Shown here: in pieces, positions 1-11,868 of the stretch
Layout: each line of letters begins with the position of its first letter
How positions within the stretch are numbered: position 1 is the first letter of the stretch
Assembly (NCBI GenBank): GCA_029817715.1
Contig: JARUPY010000164.1
Location: forward strand, 2,670,001 to 2,734,000
DNA: 64,000 bases
Direction of reading: 5' to 3'
DNA from: Melastoma dodecandrum
Lineage: Eukaryota; Streptophyta; Magnoliopsida; Myrtales; Melastomataceae
The notes under the pieces: generated by a model
The model's input: the letters and a program-made list of their open reading frames with translations, nothing else
What the model was told of the DNA's origin: nothing
Databases searched by the model: none
Translations under genes and position numbers: made by a program

Positions 1-277
1 TACGGAGCAGAAGAGAAAACAGTGGGAAGTGAGTGGTGGAGAGAAGGGTAAGTGATGAAGACAAAGTAAACGCAGCCAAGGAAAACTTATCCACCACCCC
101 CAACCAACGTTTCTTAGCAGCCACAGATGCGATAAACAAGCATCCTTCATGTACAGGGAGCCCCTTCATTATCCGGATTCAAGACTTGCTACGCCCCCCC
201 GCGTCATGGGTTGATTGATTTTGGGTACTTCCTCAGTGACAAATTTTTGGAAAGGAGACACTGGCTAAAATGTTATA
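1..277. other. Intergenic, no feature recognised
   Basis: Mixed-composition sequence at the window edge. A short open frame (33-218) has no recognisable motif and probably arises by chance. I see nothing else I can support here. Confidence 0.5.
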
Positions 278-948
278 CTGATTTGGTAACGGGTGGATGG
301 GATTAATACTTGTTTAATGCAATTGATCGGACTTTTACTAAATTACTCTTGATAATTTACTAAACTTTTACCTTTTAGTACATTTCTTAATGGGCCGGTT
401 TTTTAGTAAATTGTTAGTAAAAATGTATTAAGCCTATTATTGTACAGTTTACTATTTTTTTACTAAAATAATTTGGTAAATTATTAAATTTCTAATTAGT
501 TTGTAGTATATTTTACCAAAAGAACTCCTTAACGGGCTATGTCCACAACCTTTGTAAATTACTAAACATTTTTTGTACATAATTACTAAAGAAAGTAGTA
601 AAAAGGTCGTGGGCTTAGTAAAAGCCCGTTCATTTTTACTAAGTCCACATGAACAAATTTGATAATGCCTTAATAATTTACCAAACATTACCAAACTTTT
701 TAGTACAAATGTACTAACATTTTACTAAATTTTTTAGTAATTTAGTAATTTACCAAAAAAGTACTACATTGTACTATAATAGGCTTAGTACATTTTTACT
801 AACGATTTACTAAAAAATCGGCCCATTAAGGGACTCTTTTAGTAAAATGTAATAAAAAGTAAAAGTTTAGTAATTTACCAACACTAATTTAGCAAAATCT
901 TGTTCAATTGTACTAAACATGTACAAAGCTCATCGGCCTGTTACCAAA
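278..948. repeat. Large foldback (long inverted-repeat) element
   Basis: The two halves are inverted copies. The stretch from about 283 to 450 (beginning GGTAACGGGTGGATG) matches, in reverse complement, about 765 to 943 (ending GCCTGTTACC). The best block is 374-445 against 768-840, sharing CTTAATGGGCCG and TTTTTTAGTAAAT. The outer parts are more diverged. The centre holds smaller palindromes, such as GGGCTTAGTAAAAGCCC near 622-638. The composition is dominated by TTTAGTA/TACTAAA. There is no coding capacity. This looks like a foldback or MITE-like element; I could not find a clear target-site duplication. Confidence 0.8.
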
Positions 949-974
949 TTCACTTTGGGGCGAATTTAAAATAT

Positions 975-1033
975 GTACTAAATTTCGTCTACTTTTAGTA
1001 AAAAATGTACTAAAAATAGACGAAATTTAGTAC
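975..1033. repeat. Perfect 17-nt-arm hairpin
   Basis: GTACTAAATTTCGTCTA (975-991) is followed after 25 nt by its exact reverse complement (1017-1033). It lies just outside the large foldback element and shares its TACTAAA composition, so it may be a further piece of the same repeat. Confidence 0.85.
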
Positions 1034-1954
1034 AAGCTTACTTATATAGCATTTTAGCCTCTTTCAATCCTTAACCATTCATTGCTCCACACAACACTTG
1101 TCTAAAAATGGCTTGCCCCTGTACCGTGTCGTGTGGGCTTACAACATCTCAACGGCCAGCAGAGTGTTCGGACAGTAGCTGTCACGGTCATTCGGCTACG
1201 ATAGTCATTCCCCGGGATTTCGACAACGGGGCTTCTTGCCCCGTACCGCGCACAAAGTTCTGGTGGGATGTGGCGATTGATGATTGACTTACTAATGCTA
1301 AAAATGTACTTGAGAGGAATGAGGAATGGATCATCATAGAGTCATGGTTTATGGGCCTTCTGTCTGAGTTCACATGACCAGAACTGGGCCGTAAGCTTCT
1401 GGTACCAATGGTTGAATTCCAGTTGCTGATGAAGCTTCTTTTAGCTTCTTTGGCATATAGCGAGCAACCCATGATGGTAAGAGACGTTTCACTTCTCTTA
1501 TATTTTGCACAGTTACTTGTTTCAGGTCGGAAATCCCAATGTCTCCCCCCCGGCCTGAAAGTAAACGCGAAAAAAGACATTTGTTGGGGAATGAGACAGG
1601 ACAGGAGATAGATGGGGGATGCCGGCCTCGGTCTGGATCGATAATCGAATAAAAATCATCCGCCCCAACACAAACGACGGACTGAGGATTATTAATTTTT
1701 ACATCCTAATTTTCATTTGTTTCTTTCGTTTCTTCATTGGATGTTTGTCGCACAACCCATTTTCCCATTTAATAAATACCATTTCATATCATATGAAAAG
1801 TAATGACAAAATTGAAGCAACTCATGTTTGGTTGTAAATGGTACGAATAGATTTATTTAATTACGTGCTTAGACGGCACAAACACTACTTGAATCAAATC
1901 CTTAATCACAAACACTCGAAATTGACATCCCCACTTCCGTTGATCCGGTCTTTT
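1034..1954. other. Upstream region of the lectin receptor kinase
   Basis: No gene or repeat recognised. Open frames on both strands (1188-1580 minus, 1408-1611 plus) lack family motifs. The last few hundred bases are AT-rich and should hold the promoter and 5' leader of the receptor kinase, but I see no convincing TATA box. The reading frame of that gene stays open upstream to an ATG at 1838. Confidence 0.5.
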
Positions 1955-3970
1955 ATGGCTATCCTCCATCGGCTCATCGTCGCCCTCATCCTCGCGCCCG
2001 GCACCGCCCTCTCCCTCTCCTTCGACTTCCCCAGGTTCAGCCCCAACGTTGCTAACCTGACCCTCCAGGGCGCCGCGTTCGTCTCCTCTTCCAGCGTCAT
2101 CCAGCTCACAAGGAACCAGCTCGACGACGACCTCACCAGCAGCGTCGGACGTGCCTCCTTCGACAAGCCTGTACGACTGTGGGAAGCCAGCACCAGGAGG
2201 CTCACCGACTTCACCACCCACTTCACCTTTGTCATGAAGTCCCTCGATCCGAACAGCCATGGCGAAGGCATCTCCTTCTTCATCGCGCCCTTTGACTCCG
2301 ATATCCCCATCAACTCCAGTGGTGGGTACCTAGCGCTGTTCCCCCCCGAGACGGCTACCAACACCTCTGCGAACAGGATCGTCGCCATCGAGTTCGATAG
2401 TTTCCAGAATGGCTGGGACCCGAGTCCCGATCACATTGGGATCAATGTCAATTCCATCGTGTCTGTCTCCACTTGCCTGTGGAAAACCAGCATCAAGACT
2501 GGCTCGACGGCAAATGCTTGGATTTGGTACAATGCCACCACATTTAACTTGAGTGTTTTCCTTACTTATGCCAATAATCCACACTTCAACAGAAACTCGA
2601 GCCTTTCGTACATCATCGATTTCAGGACGGTCTTGCCAGAAACTGTCAGGATTGGCTTCTCTGCCTCCACAGGCTCTCTGGTCGAGATCCACAACATCTT
2701 GTCATGGTCCTTTGTCTCGACTCTCCAGGATCCTGAAAAGAGCCTAATGAGCCTGGTAGTCAGTCTATCGGTTGGATTCAGTCTCATAGCTGTAGTGGCA
2801 GGGATTTTCTGGTTCATCCTCAGGAGGAGGAAGCAGAAACTGGAAAAAGACACTGTCGCGATCCAGGCGTCTTTCGAGGATGATTTTGAGAAAGGTACTG
2901 GACCCAATAGGTTCCAATACCGTGACCTCAGCAGGGCGACAAATGACTTCGCTGAAGAGGGCAAACTCGGGGAGGGAGGATTTGGCGGCGTGTACAAGGG
3001 GTTGTTGTATGAATCGAGCGTCGAAGTTGCCGTCAAGAGAGTATCCAGAGGATCACAGCAAGGAAGGAAAGAGTACGTTTCCGAAGTACGGATCATAAGC
3101 CGGTTGCGACACAGGAATCTCGTTCAACTACTCGGATGGTGCCACGAGGGAGGGGAACTGCTTCTTGTGTACGAGTATTTGCCTAACGGGAGCCTCGATA
3201 GCCACCTATTCGGTGAGAAACCGCTCCTGATTTGGACAACCAGGTACAAAATCGTACATGGATTGGCATCTGCCCTATTGTACCTTCACGAGGAATGGGA
3301 GCAGTGTGTTGTCCACCGAGACATCAAAGCGAGCAACGTCATGTTGGACTCCAACTTCAACGCAAAGTTGGGGGACTTTGGCCTGGCAAGGCTTGTGGAT
3401 CACAACTTGGGGTCTCAAACGACAGTCCTAGCAGGAACGATGGGATATCTGGCCCCCGAATGCGTGACCACCGGGAAGGCAAGTAAGGAGTCGGACGTTT
3501 ACAGTTTCGGAATGGTGGCCCTGGAAATAGCATGTGGAAGAAGGCCAGTCGAGCCCAGGGCAGAGCTGAATAAGGTCCGGTTGGTGGAATGGGTATGGGG
3601 ACTCTACGGAAGCGGCCGGTTATTTGAGGCAGCAGACAAAAGACTATGCATGGAATACGACGAGAGGCAGATGGAGTATCTGCTCACGGTGGGGCTGTGG
3701 TGCAGCCACCCTGATTATAGTCTCCGTCCGACAATAAGGCAAGTCAACAGCGTCTTGAATTACGAGACACCCTTACCGATGCTCCCTTCGAAACTCCCGG
3801 TGCCGGTGTACTATGCACCACCGATGGAAGCATGTATGTTCTCCTACCACACATCCTTTGGTTATGGTGACACGGATCAGACGCACCCACCAAACAGCAA
3901 CCGATCGACGCTGAACTCGAACACGGGTGGCTCCGGGAGAGCCCTACTAAGTCCCTCTAACACGGATTAG
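1955..3970 (+). CDS. L-type lectin-domain receptor-like kinase (LecRK, clade IX-like)
   Basis: Plasma-membrane receptor kinase with an extracellular legume-lectin domain and a cytosolic Ser/Thr kinase; the family acts in defence and carbohydrate or damage perception. Intronless, as is usual for LecRKs. I start at 1955 (MAILHRLIVALILAPGTALS) because this gives a signal peptide directly before the lectin domain (LSFDFPRF...). An in-frame ATG at 1838 would add 39 residues ahead of it and is unlikely. From 1955 the product is 671 aa. The lectin domain covers about residues 20-255 (GEGISFFIAP, IAVEFD-type IAIEFDSFQN). One membrane helix lies at about 263-288, followed by RRRK. The kinase has a glycine loop GEGGFGGVYKG (about 338), VAVK lysine (about 361), HRDIKASNVMLD (about 453), DFGLAR (about 473) and an APE-type LAPEC. 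All catalytic residues are present and it is an RD kinase. The lectin and juxtamembrane sequence resembles clade IX from memory; clade placement is an inference. Confidence 0.95.
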   Translation: MAILHRLIVALILAPGTALSLSFDFPRFSPNVANLTLQGAAFVSSSSVIQLTRNQLDDDLTSSVGRASFDKPVRLWEASTRRLTDFTTHFTFVMKSLDPNSHGEGISFFIAPFDSDIPINSSGGYLALFPPETATNTSANRIVAIEFDSFQNGWDPSPDHIGINVNSIVSVSTCLWKTSIKTGSTANAWIWYNATTFNLSVFLTYANNPHFNRNSSLSYIIDFRTVLPETVRIGFSASTGSLVEIHNILSWSFVSTLQDPEKSLMSLVVSLSVGFSLIAVVAGIFWFILRRRKQKLEKDTVAIQASFEDDFEKGTGPNRFQYRDLSRATNDFAEEGKLGEGGFGGVYKGLLYESSVEVAVKRVSRGSQQGRKEYVSEVRIISRLRHRNLVQLLGWCHEGGELLLVYEYLPNGSLDSHLFGEKPLLIWTTRYKIVHGLASALLYLHEEWEQCVVHRDIKASNVMLDSNFNAKLGDFGLARLVDHNLGSQTTVLAGTMGYLAPECVTTGKASKESDVYSFGMVALEIACGRRPVEPRAELNKVRLVEWVWGLYGSGRLFEAADKRLCMEYDERQMEYLLTVGLWCSHPDYSLRPTIRQVNSVLNYETPLPMLPSKLPVPVYYAPPMEACMFSYHTSFGYGDTDQTHPPNSNRSTLNSNTGGSGRALLSPSNTD

Positions 3971-6900
3971 CAGCAAATGATCCCAAATTTTTCATTTTAT
4001 TTGTTCAATTTATTAACCTTGTTATGGATGCAAAAAACAAAAAAAAGTATTTATGTCAGTGCATCTGGAAACACAAAACTTATTGATGAAGCAGCTATGT
4101 TTATGTCCTTGTAAGAATTGGTTGGACAGGACACTAACCTAATCTTATATTATTTATACCTTTAAATGTAAACTGTATACAATTTCACCATTTCCCATCA
4201 TTCAGTTAAAGCGAGCATGGACTGTGGAAATTGCGAGTGAGGCTGAAAATTTTGGTGGCCTTTTCAATCCTAATGTTTTGTGGTGGTCCAACTTGAAATT
4301 GGAATGGGCCTTTGTCTAGTCCAATTTAGTCGGGTCTGCCTGGGTCTCATTTGGGTAATATTTCCCCTATACTGATGAATCATGTAAAATATGAAAGTTA
4401 AATCCGGAAGATTACCATCATAAATTATTACATCATCCTTTTCTTTTACTCGTATTTCCCATTTTCATCCTATATGATTTGTTCATTTCGATTGAGAAGA
4501 AAAAAAGGGAAGCATTAATCTTAAAATCTACTCGTTAAAACGAAAAAGAAAAAGTTGAAAAATATCCCATCACTCATCACTTGCTTACACTCCTACCTCA
4601 ATGCAATTTTCAATTCCATTCCATATTCATGTAAATTTAAGTCGAGGAGGGCTAGTGTTTAGCGGGCAATCCGATATAAGTATTTCCGAATCACCACCTC
4701 AAAAGCTAGTCTGAAAGGTAAAAGTGTTCTTCCTCCTTATATACCACATCGGTTGGACGTTTCCACCCGACGTGGGACTCTTTTCCATCCATCACAACTC
4801 CTAACCTTTTGCTTTTTCTTCCCGTCTTACCAACTCCCCCCCCCCCCCCTTTCGTAAACAAAAAAGATCACACCCCTAAACCTGGCAATGTGATCTCACT
4901 CACGTTTTTGCTTTCTCGACAAGCAATGTACGTGTTCATTTTCATAGGAGGATTCTGTGTATATGTATTTATTAGTTAACGCGTCTCTCATAAATGAATG
5001 ACCAATTAAGGTGCATTCCCCGCGTTATTAAATTAAAGGGGCTTTCCTATTTGCATTAAGGGGTGATCGCATTCGATGGATTGGTTGCCCCAGAGAAGTT
5101 CAAGCAACGCCTTTGAATAGCCTTGGCAAGGTTATAGGAATCAATTGTCAACTGCCCCAGAAAGTGTCAATCAACTACAGTGGTCATGATTGGGCAGTTC
5201 GAGGGTTGCATTGAAAGAATATCGTATGTATATATCAACAGACTATGTAACAAACGTTGTCGGAAAAAAAAAAAGAAAAAGAAAGAAAGGCTTGTTCTAA
5301 GATCACGTCTGAAAGTGTAAGGTAAACGTTCAAAAGTTTTGTCTTGTTTTTCAAAGGGACAAGAAAAGAAAGGAGGAATCAATATCCATCACTAAAACCC
5401 AGGTTCTTTAATAAGGTACCTAATTTAAGTAGTAAAGAAATTCGTTGCCTTTCAATAGAGGAAGGGGCTGCTTTAGAATCATCAACACATTTAATATTAA
5501 GGTTGTGGTTTCGGGAAGCGGCGGTGCTGTGTTATTTATTTGTTTTCTCCATCCCCAATGAACAACATGGTGGGTTTTCACCGGGCGCAGCGGAAGCTCG
5601 TTTCGAATAATACAGTCCGAAACACAGTCCCGATCTTGTGATACGTATAAATCGAATAAAAACGTTAAATAAAACATACCTTGTTGTTGCGAATGCGAAC
5701 TTTAAGAGTCCCAAAATGTGACTCCTCTAGAAGTATCCACGCGCACGAGACACAAACAACTTCGAACTCCTTTTGGTGCTAACCCTCGGAGTTCTTCACT
5801 CTATGTTTCTTTCGGAAGCCTCGGCTGCTTATGTGGCCGAATAGTTTTTTCTTTTTCATTCTTCTCAATTTAATGGTCTTCTTCAGTTTCAATTGCTTTG
5901 GCATGAGATGGGTTTTGGAACCCACCAGACCGCCATGGTCAAATCAATGATATTAAACAATTATTTCTAATTTGGATATGGCACTAGCAATGCTACCTCG
6001 CTAGGCTAGTCTATAATACATTATAATAATTAAATAATTAATATAATTAAAATATAATAATAATTATAATATTATTATATCATTATAAAATCTTTCGTCT
6101 TAATACTTAGATTAAATTAAATCCAAAATTAGAATTTATTGCTTCCGATATTTCAGAATAAATTTGTAGTCCAACAAATTCTAATTCCGAAAATTTATAA
6201 TTCTAATATCCATTAGAATTAAATAACAATGTCCGTGTCTACGTGCTTTTGCGTGCGACCCTCTAGGTTCTATATACGAAGGCAATGTACATCCATAAAT
6301 AGACTGAGGTAACTGTCTAGCAACAGTTTTCAGCCACCCAACGTAATAGAATATTGGTCATGAACCAAAACTGCTATGAACCGATTTCTGTGTAATTCAA
6401 TCTATTCATCTCACCGACATCCTGATTAATTCAGTGCATTATGTGTCATCACTGAATTAATCATTTTACTTGATTTCTGAGATATAATAGATCTTAACTT
6501 GAATGATAAACATTCCTCCACGGCCGTGTGTTTAAAATCACTAATATCTCAATCAAGAGGCCAGGATGTCAACTCTCTAATCCAAGAGAGCGATGAATCC
6601 TATATTGACTCAACACTATTCTCTCTACGCTTCGCTGCACACCCAATAACCGTATTACTTACAATCCGATTAAAGATTGCTTTTAACGGCATTAAAGTGA
6701 ACAACTCCACGCATAGAATAAATGGAGGTCTCAAGTCAAGAGATCAGTTACACTCGTTCAACAAGAGAAGTGACCAATGACGCTTAATATGTGGTATTCT
6801 CTATAAACGGGTCGTGTCCAGTGTACCCTAAACTTAGGCACCCCCGAGTACAACTTGAACATACATCCCTTGGTCTAACTCGACCTAAGTTATACTCGGC

Positions 6901-7596
6901 GTTGATCTAGATGTTTATGTCCCATCTAAACATCTATCCGATCAAGGACAATTTTAGATTGACAAATAATCAATCTTGGGACTTTACCGTAAAGTTAATT
7001 AAGAGCAGAAAAGTAATTAATAAACAGTAAATACTTGCCTTTATTAATAACTATTCACATATATTACAAAGTTTCTTGGCACATACGTACACACACTAAC
7101 ACAACACATCGTCAAATCAATTTCAATTCTAATATATTCATACAGCAAAACGTTGTATCATATCCTATTCGATTCAACTCACGATAGAGAAAAAAAAAAA
7201 GCATGTTCCCTCACACTTCACCTAGACCCCCAAAGAATCAACCACAAACCTGAGCATGTTTGTTGTAAGCTCATCACAGGACTAACTATTTGACTTGTTA
7301 TCTATGGTAGACCCAAATAAAACCCAACTTCGGTAAAGATGAGTCGACGCCAATGGGGATCCAATTCAGGAGAATCCCAGTTGGCGATACTAGTTGAAGC
7401 ATATCTTTTTCCATAATAACAATAACGATAATATCATGTTCAACAGCTTCATATTTCTAAATTAAAACCCTCACTTTTATGACAAAACTTGGGGACAACC
7501 CACTTTTGTCCTCATTCGTATGTTTTTTTGTTATCCTCCTAGTTTATGCTTTCTACAATTTCTCGTGCTCTGAACAATTTGGGCAGTATCACTTTT
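3971..7596. other. Long intergenic region with repeat remnants
   Basis: No gene recognised in 3.6 kb. A C14 run lies at 4836-4849. Bases about 4660-4800 (AAAAGCTAGTCTGAAAGG, then CTTATATACCACATCGG and CGTGGGACT) resemble a dispersed repeat seen in many dicot genomes. From about 5640 to 7150 the sequence is AT-rich, without coding frames, and has the feel of an LTR or untranslated retroelement remnant. I found no paired LTR, so this is only an impression. Confidence 0.4.
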
Positions 7597-7604
7597 TATA
7601 AATA
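7597..7604 (+). promoter_or_regulatory. Candidate TATA box of the rhamnogalacturonan lyase gene
   Basis: TATAAATA, about 290 bp before the chosen start codon at 7890. The spacing would leave a long leader containing a (CCA)n tract. Inferred from sequence and position only. Confidence 0.45.
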
Positions 7605-7847
7605 ATATAATATGTAGAAGAAGAGTTGGTATAGGTATCATCGGAGGAGAGCATTGTTGAATCCGGAGGAATGGCAGAGCCTCGTAGGACATTACTCACT
7701 GCCCTCCCCTCCCCACTTTCGCCTTCATTCATCCTCCATTTTAAGTACGCCTGGAAAATCGAGTCTTACAAATTCCCTCTTCCTCCGAATCCTTCTCACC
7801 TTCTCCTTCCTCCGTCACCGAATTGTTGTTTTGACTACTACAATCGA

Positions 7848-7867
7848 CCACCACCACCACCACCACC
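7848..7867 (+). repeat. (CCA)n trinucleotide tract
   Basis: Short perfect run of CCA/ACC units just upstream of the lyase start codon. It reads as a polyproline run in the frame that continues into lyase exon 1, but it probably lies in the 5' leader. Confidence 0.8.
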
Positions 7868-7889
7868 AAAGGAGGACACAGGAGGGGAA

Positions 7890-10800
7890 ATGCCTCCTCC
7901 TCCTCCATTTGTTCTGTCACTACTACTGCTGCTGCTGCTACAAATAGTAGTCGTTGTTGGTGGGGAGTGGTTGGACTCTGCTCCCACTACTCCTGGTTCC
8001 AGGTTCCTCTCCCTCACCTTCCTTCCTTTTTTTTCTCTCTGTCTCCCTCCATGTTCTTTTACCTCTCTTTTACCGCTGTGATGTGCTCTTCAAAACTCGA
8101 TGTTCTTGTTCTCCTCTTCCGGGTCCAGAGTTACAAATATCACATGCACCCATTACTGTTACATATATTCTTTTCTTTCGTTTGTCTCCTTTCCTCTTTC
8201 CCTCGGAATGATCAACCCCCGAGGTGAGGGGGGACCGCTACAAAGCGCAACCCAGACAAAATTTTTGTTGCGTCTACTCCCTTCCCTTTCTGGGGTTGGG
8301 GGGGGGGGGGGGTTTGCTTTACTTTGGAGAGGCAGAGGAAAAATGTATAGAGTTGCCATGACGATTGTTTGTCAGTCCGGAAGGTTAAGAAAAGATTCGT
8401 AAGTCAATTAAGTAACAGCAGGAGGGTTGCTTTTTTTCTTTTGTCCGGATCTGACGTGACTTGTGCAGCTCCCTAAAACCCCTGCAGTTTTCCTCAACTT
8501 GTCTTGTCTCGTCTCGTCAGTCTCCTCGTGAACCCCCCGAAATGAGGTTGTAATAATGAGTAATAAGCCCGTTACATTCCATGTAGGAACGAGACCGGCA
8601 CGAGGAATTCGGCTGCTAATTCTTCTGTCGGAGTCCTCCTGCTGTCCGCCAGCACCGACCAGGTAACCTGTTTCTCTTTTATATTTTCCATATTACTCTG
8701 GACAAAAATCATTCGTCATCGGACGGATGGTGCTCTGCGTCCGCGTTTCCTCGGGTATACGCTTTTAAGCTGGCCGGATTGCATGGTTCGGCCCTTGTGT
8801 TTTGGTTTAGGTGGTAATAGACAACGGGCTTTTACAAGTCGCCATCTCTGTCCCGGGTGGGGATGTCACCTGCATTCAGTACAACGTCCTCGACAACGTG
8901 CTCGACGTTCTCAACAACGACGACAACAGAGGGTGCTGGCATACCTTTTTTTTTTAGCCTTTTTTGGTGCTTCTTAAACTTCCTTTTGGGGGGGGAAGGA
9001 TTGGGAGTGAATCTGAGTATGTCTGCTTGGTCTTCAGTTACTGGGATGTGGTCTGGAATCTGCCTGGCCACGACATCATATTTGACAGGTGAATTTCTCT
9101 TGCTTTGATGGATGATTCGTTCCAAGTTGTCTCATGGGAAGAAACCATATGCATTGCATCTAGGGTACATGGATCGACGTACAAAATTGTTTCTGAAAGC
9201 TCAGACCAGATTGAGATCTCGTTCAATAGGACGTGGAGTATTTCCACAAATGATACTTTCGTTCCGATGAACATTGACAAGAGGTACAGGATTGAATCTC
9301 TTCTTTTTTTTCTGTATTGAATCAAAATGGTTGCTTATTATATTTGCAAAATGTAGGTACATATTTCGGAGCGGGTGCTCCGGATTTTATACCTATGCGA
9401 TTTTTGACCGGCCGGAAGGATGGCCAGACATCGAGATAGATCAGGTTAGGATCGTCTACAAGCTTCGCGAAGATAAGTAAGGATCAAGCTTCTTTACCTG
9501 CAGTTTGAGATTCTCCCAAACTTTGGTCACTGAGTTCCCTGGCTAGTAAGTTTGGTAGTTCTTACCAATTTAATTCGTCTAAAGTTCAGGTTCCAGTACA
9601 TGGCACTGTCAGACGATAGCCAGAGGTTCATGCCAACGGCTGGGGATCGATCTACCGGTTTGCCACTGGCCTACCCAGAAGCTGTTCTCCTGACTAATCC
9701 TGAAAACCAAGAATTCAGAGGAGAGGTATCTTTATATTTCCTGATGAAGAATCACGAAATGATGAGGGAGATCATTGGACTGAACTTTGTTGGATTCTCC
9801 TCTTCCCTTTCATTTCAAAGTTTTTCACTTATTTTTTGAAGGGTTTTGATTTTAGGTCGATGACAAGTATCAATACTCGATCGAAAACCAGTACAACAAA
9901 GTGCATGGCTGGATCTGTGACGATCCACCAACCGGGTTTTGGATGATTACACCCAGCAACGAGTTTAGAACTGCCGGGCCAGTAAAGCAGGATCTAACCT
10001 CCCATGTTGGCCCAATCACCCTCTCTGTAAGCATGCTAGCAACTGGCTTGGAAATTTTTACATGAGAGATTGACCCCTGATGAACCGATTACTTGGTTGC
10101 AGATGTTTGTTAGCACTCACTATGCTGGGAAAGAAGTTGGGATGAAATTTAACAATGGCGAAGCATGGAGGAAAGTGTTCGGACCTGTTTTTGTCTACTT
10201 GAATTCTGCATCACCCGAGGATGGCTCAAACAGCCTGTGGGAGGACGCCAAACGACAGGTCCTCAATCTTCATCCCTTGTGAATCTTTCTTTTCTTGTTC
10301 CCTCCTTCCTCGTTGAGAATCAAGTCTGTGTTGTTCATCAGATGTACGGAGAAGTCAAAATCTGGCCATATGATTTCACTGCTTGCGACGATTTCCCTAC
10401 TGCAGAACAACGGGGGAGTGTCGTAGGACAATTGTTTGTCCATGACGGGTACCGATACTCTTGTTATGCATGTAATTTATTCATAGATCTGCATGGGAAA
10501 TATTGATGAACTTGTTAATTCAGATACATAAGCGAGCAAGACATGTATGGCGCCTCTGCCTACGTGGGTCTGGCGGCACCTGGTCCTGCTGGATCATGGC
10601 AGCGAGAAAATAAGGTTTGTTTTGAAACGTCGGCGGAACTCATTCTGTTCTTTCTGCAGATGAAGTTGCAGTGATCCTGAAATAAGTTCATCTTTCTTGT
10701 GGTTGTCTTCTTTTAAGGGTTACCAATTCTGGACTAGAGCAAACAAGAGAGGACTTTTTGAGATCGAAAAGGTCCGTGCGGGCGACTACAATCTGTATGC

Positions 10801-11868
10801 GTGGGTTCCCGGCTTCATCGGAGACTACAAGTATGACACCAACATTACCATCACCCCAGGTACCATCTTTTCCAAAGTATGAAGTAATTGATGTTATATT
10901 TTCATGTCATTACCAAATGATGTTTGACCATCTTGATACATAAACAAAACGCAGGATGCTCAATCGATCTAGGAACTTTGGTTTACGAGCCTCCACGTCA
11001 TGGCCCAACTCTCTGGGAAATAGGCATACCTGACCGAACGGCAGCTGAATTCTACATTCCATCGCCTTATCCGACCCTAATGAACAGCCTCTATACTGAT
11101 AATCGAAAAAACAGGTCTTGCTCTCTGTATTCCGCTCTTATTCCAAGTACCGTTCACATTACGAGCTATTTTACATGCCTGTCTTTTTGGTTGGCAGGTT
11201 CAGGCAATATGGTCTGTGGGATCGATATGCGGACTTGTATCAGGAACACGACCTCATATTCACGGTTGGGACTGACCACTACCGTAAAGACTGGTTTTAT
11301 GCCCAAGTTACTCGGTATGTAACAGATATGGGGTTTCGGTGCATGCAAACATGTATTTGCTTTGCCAGCGGTAGATTATGTATGCGCAATTCCAATCTTT
11401 ATCCTCGTCAATTGATCAAAAGCTATAAAATGCAGAAATGCCGGTAATACCACATATCAGTCTACTACATTCCAGATAGTTTTCGAACTGCAGCAAGTGA
11501 ATGACATGTCAACTTATTACCTGCAACTAGCCTTGGCGTCGGCCATGGAATCCGACTTACAGGTGAGGGATCCCCTGTCCGTCTGACTTCCATTTCTCTC
11601 GCCCGTTGAAATTAATCAGTGACCTCAGGTACGATTCAACAACGCGAGCGTGGAACCAGCTGACTTCTCGACAGGGCCAATCGGACAGGACAACGCCATC
11701 GCCAGGCATGGGATCCACGGCCTGTACTGGCTGTACGGGATTGAGGTGCCGAGCTTCCAGCTTCACGGAGGGATAAACACGATCTACCTGACGCAAGCCT
11801 CGGCGAAGACCCCATTCCAAGGGGTGATGTACGACTACATCCGACTCGAAGGCCCGCCCGAGACGTGA
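7890..11868 (+). CDS. Rhamnogalacturonan lyase (polysaccharide lyase family 4), secreted
   Basis: Cleaves the rhamnogalacturonan-I backbone of pectin by beta-elimination in the cell wall. Exons: 7890-8002, 8587-8662, 8811-8932, 9038-9088, 9164-9283, 9357-9476, 9590-9725, 9856-10026, 10103-10258, 10342-10448, 10524-10614, 10718-10859, 10955-11114, 11198-11314, 11436-11562, 11629-11868. All introns are GT-AG and all phases join, giving 2049 nt and 682 aa. The start MPPPPPFVLSLLLLLLLQIV forms a signal peptide; an in-frame ATG at 7671 is an alternative. The catalytic region spans about 60-355 (VVIDNGLLQV, GYWDVVW, RSGCSGFYTYAIFD, FVSTHYAG). A fibronectin-III-like domain follows (about 375-450, GYQFWTRANKRGLF), then a carbohydrate-binding-like C-terminal domain ending GVMYDYIRLEG. 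Exon 1 is least certain because its donor (AG|GTTCCT) is weak. Length is close to the plant family. Confidence 0.93.
8298..8312 (+). repeat. G15 homopolymer inside intron 1 of the lyase gene
   Basis: Run of 15 G, preceded by GGGGTT, within the first intron (8003-8586). It could form a G-quadruplex. Length may be affected by sequencing or assembly. Confidence 0.85.

Noticed and set aside
1853..3096. Several long minus-strand frames opposite the receptor kinase
   Set aside because: They are shadows of a clearly conserved coding sequence on the plus strand and contain no motif.
5640..7150. Full LTR retrotransposon
   Set aside because: No paired LTR or pol motif could be found, so it is kept as an unclassified region.
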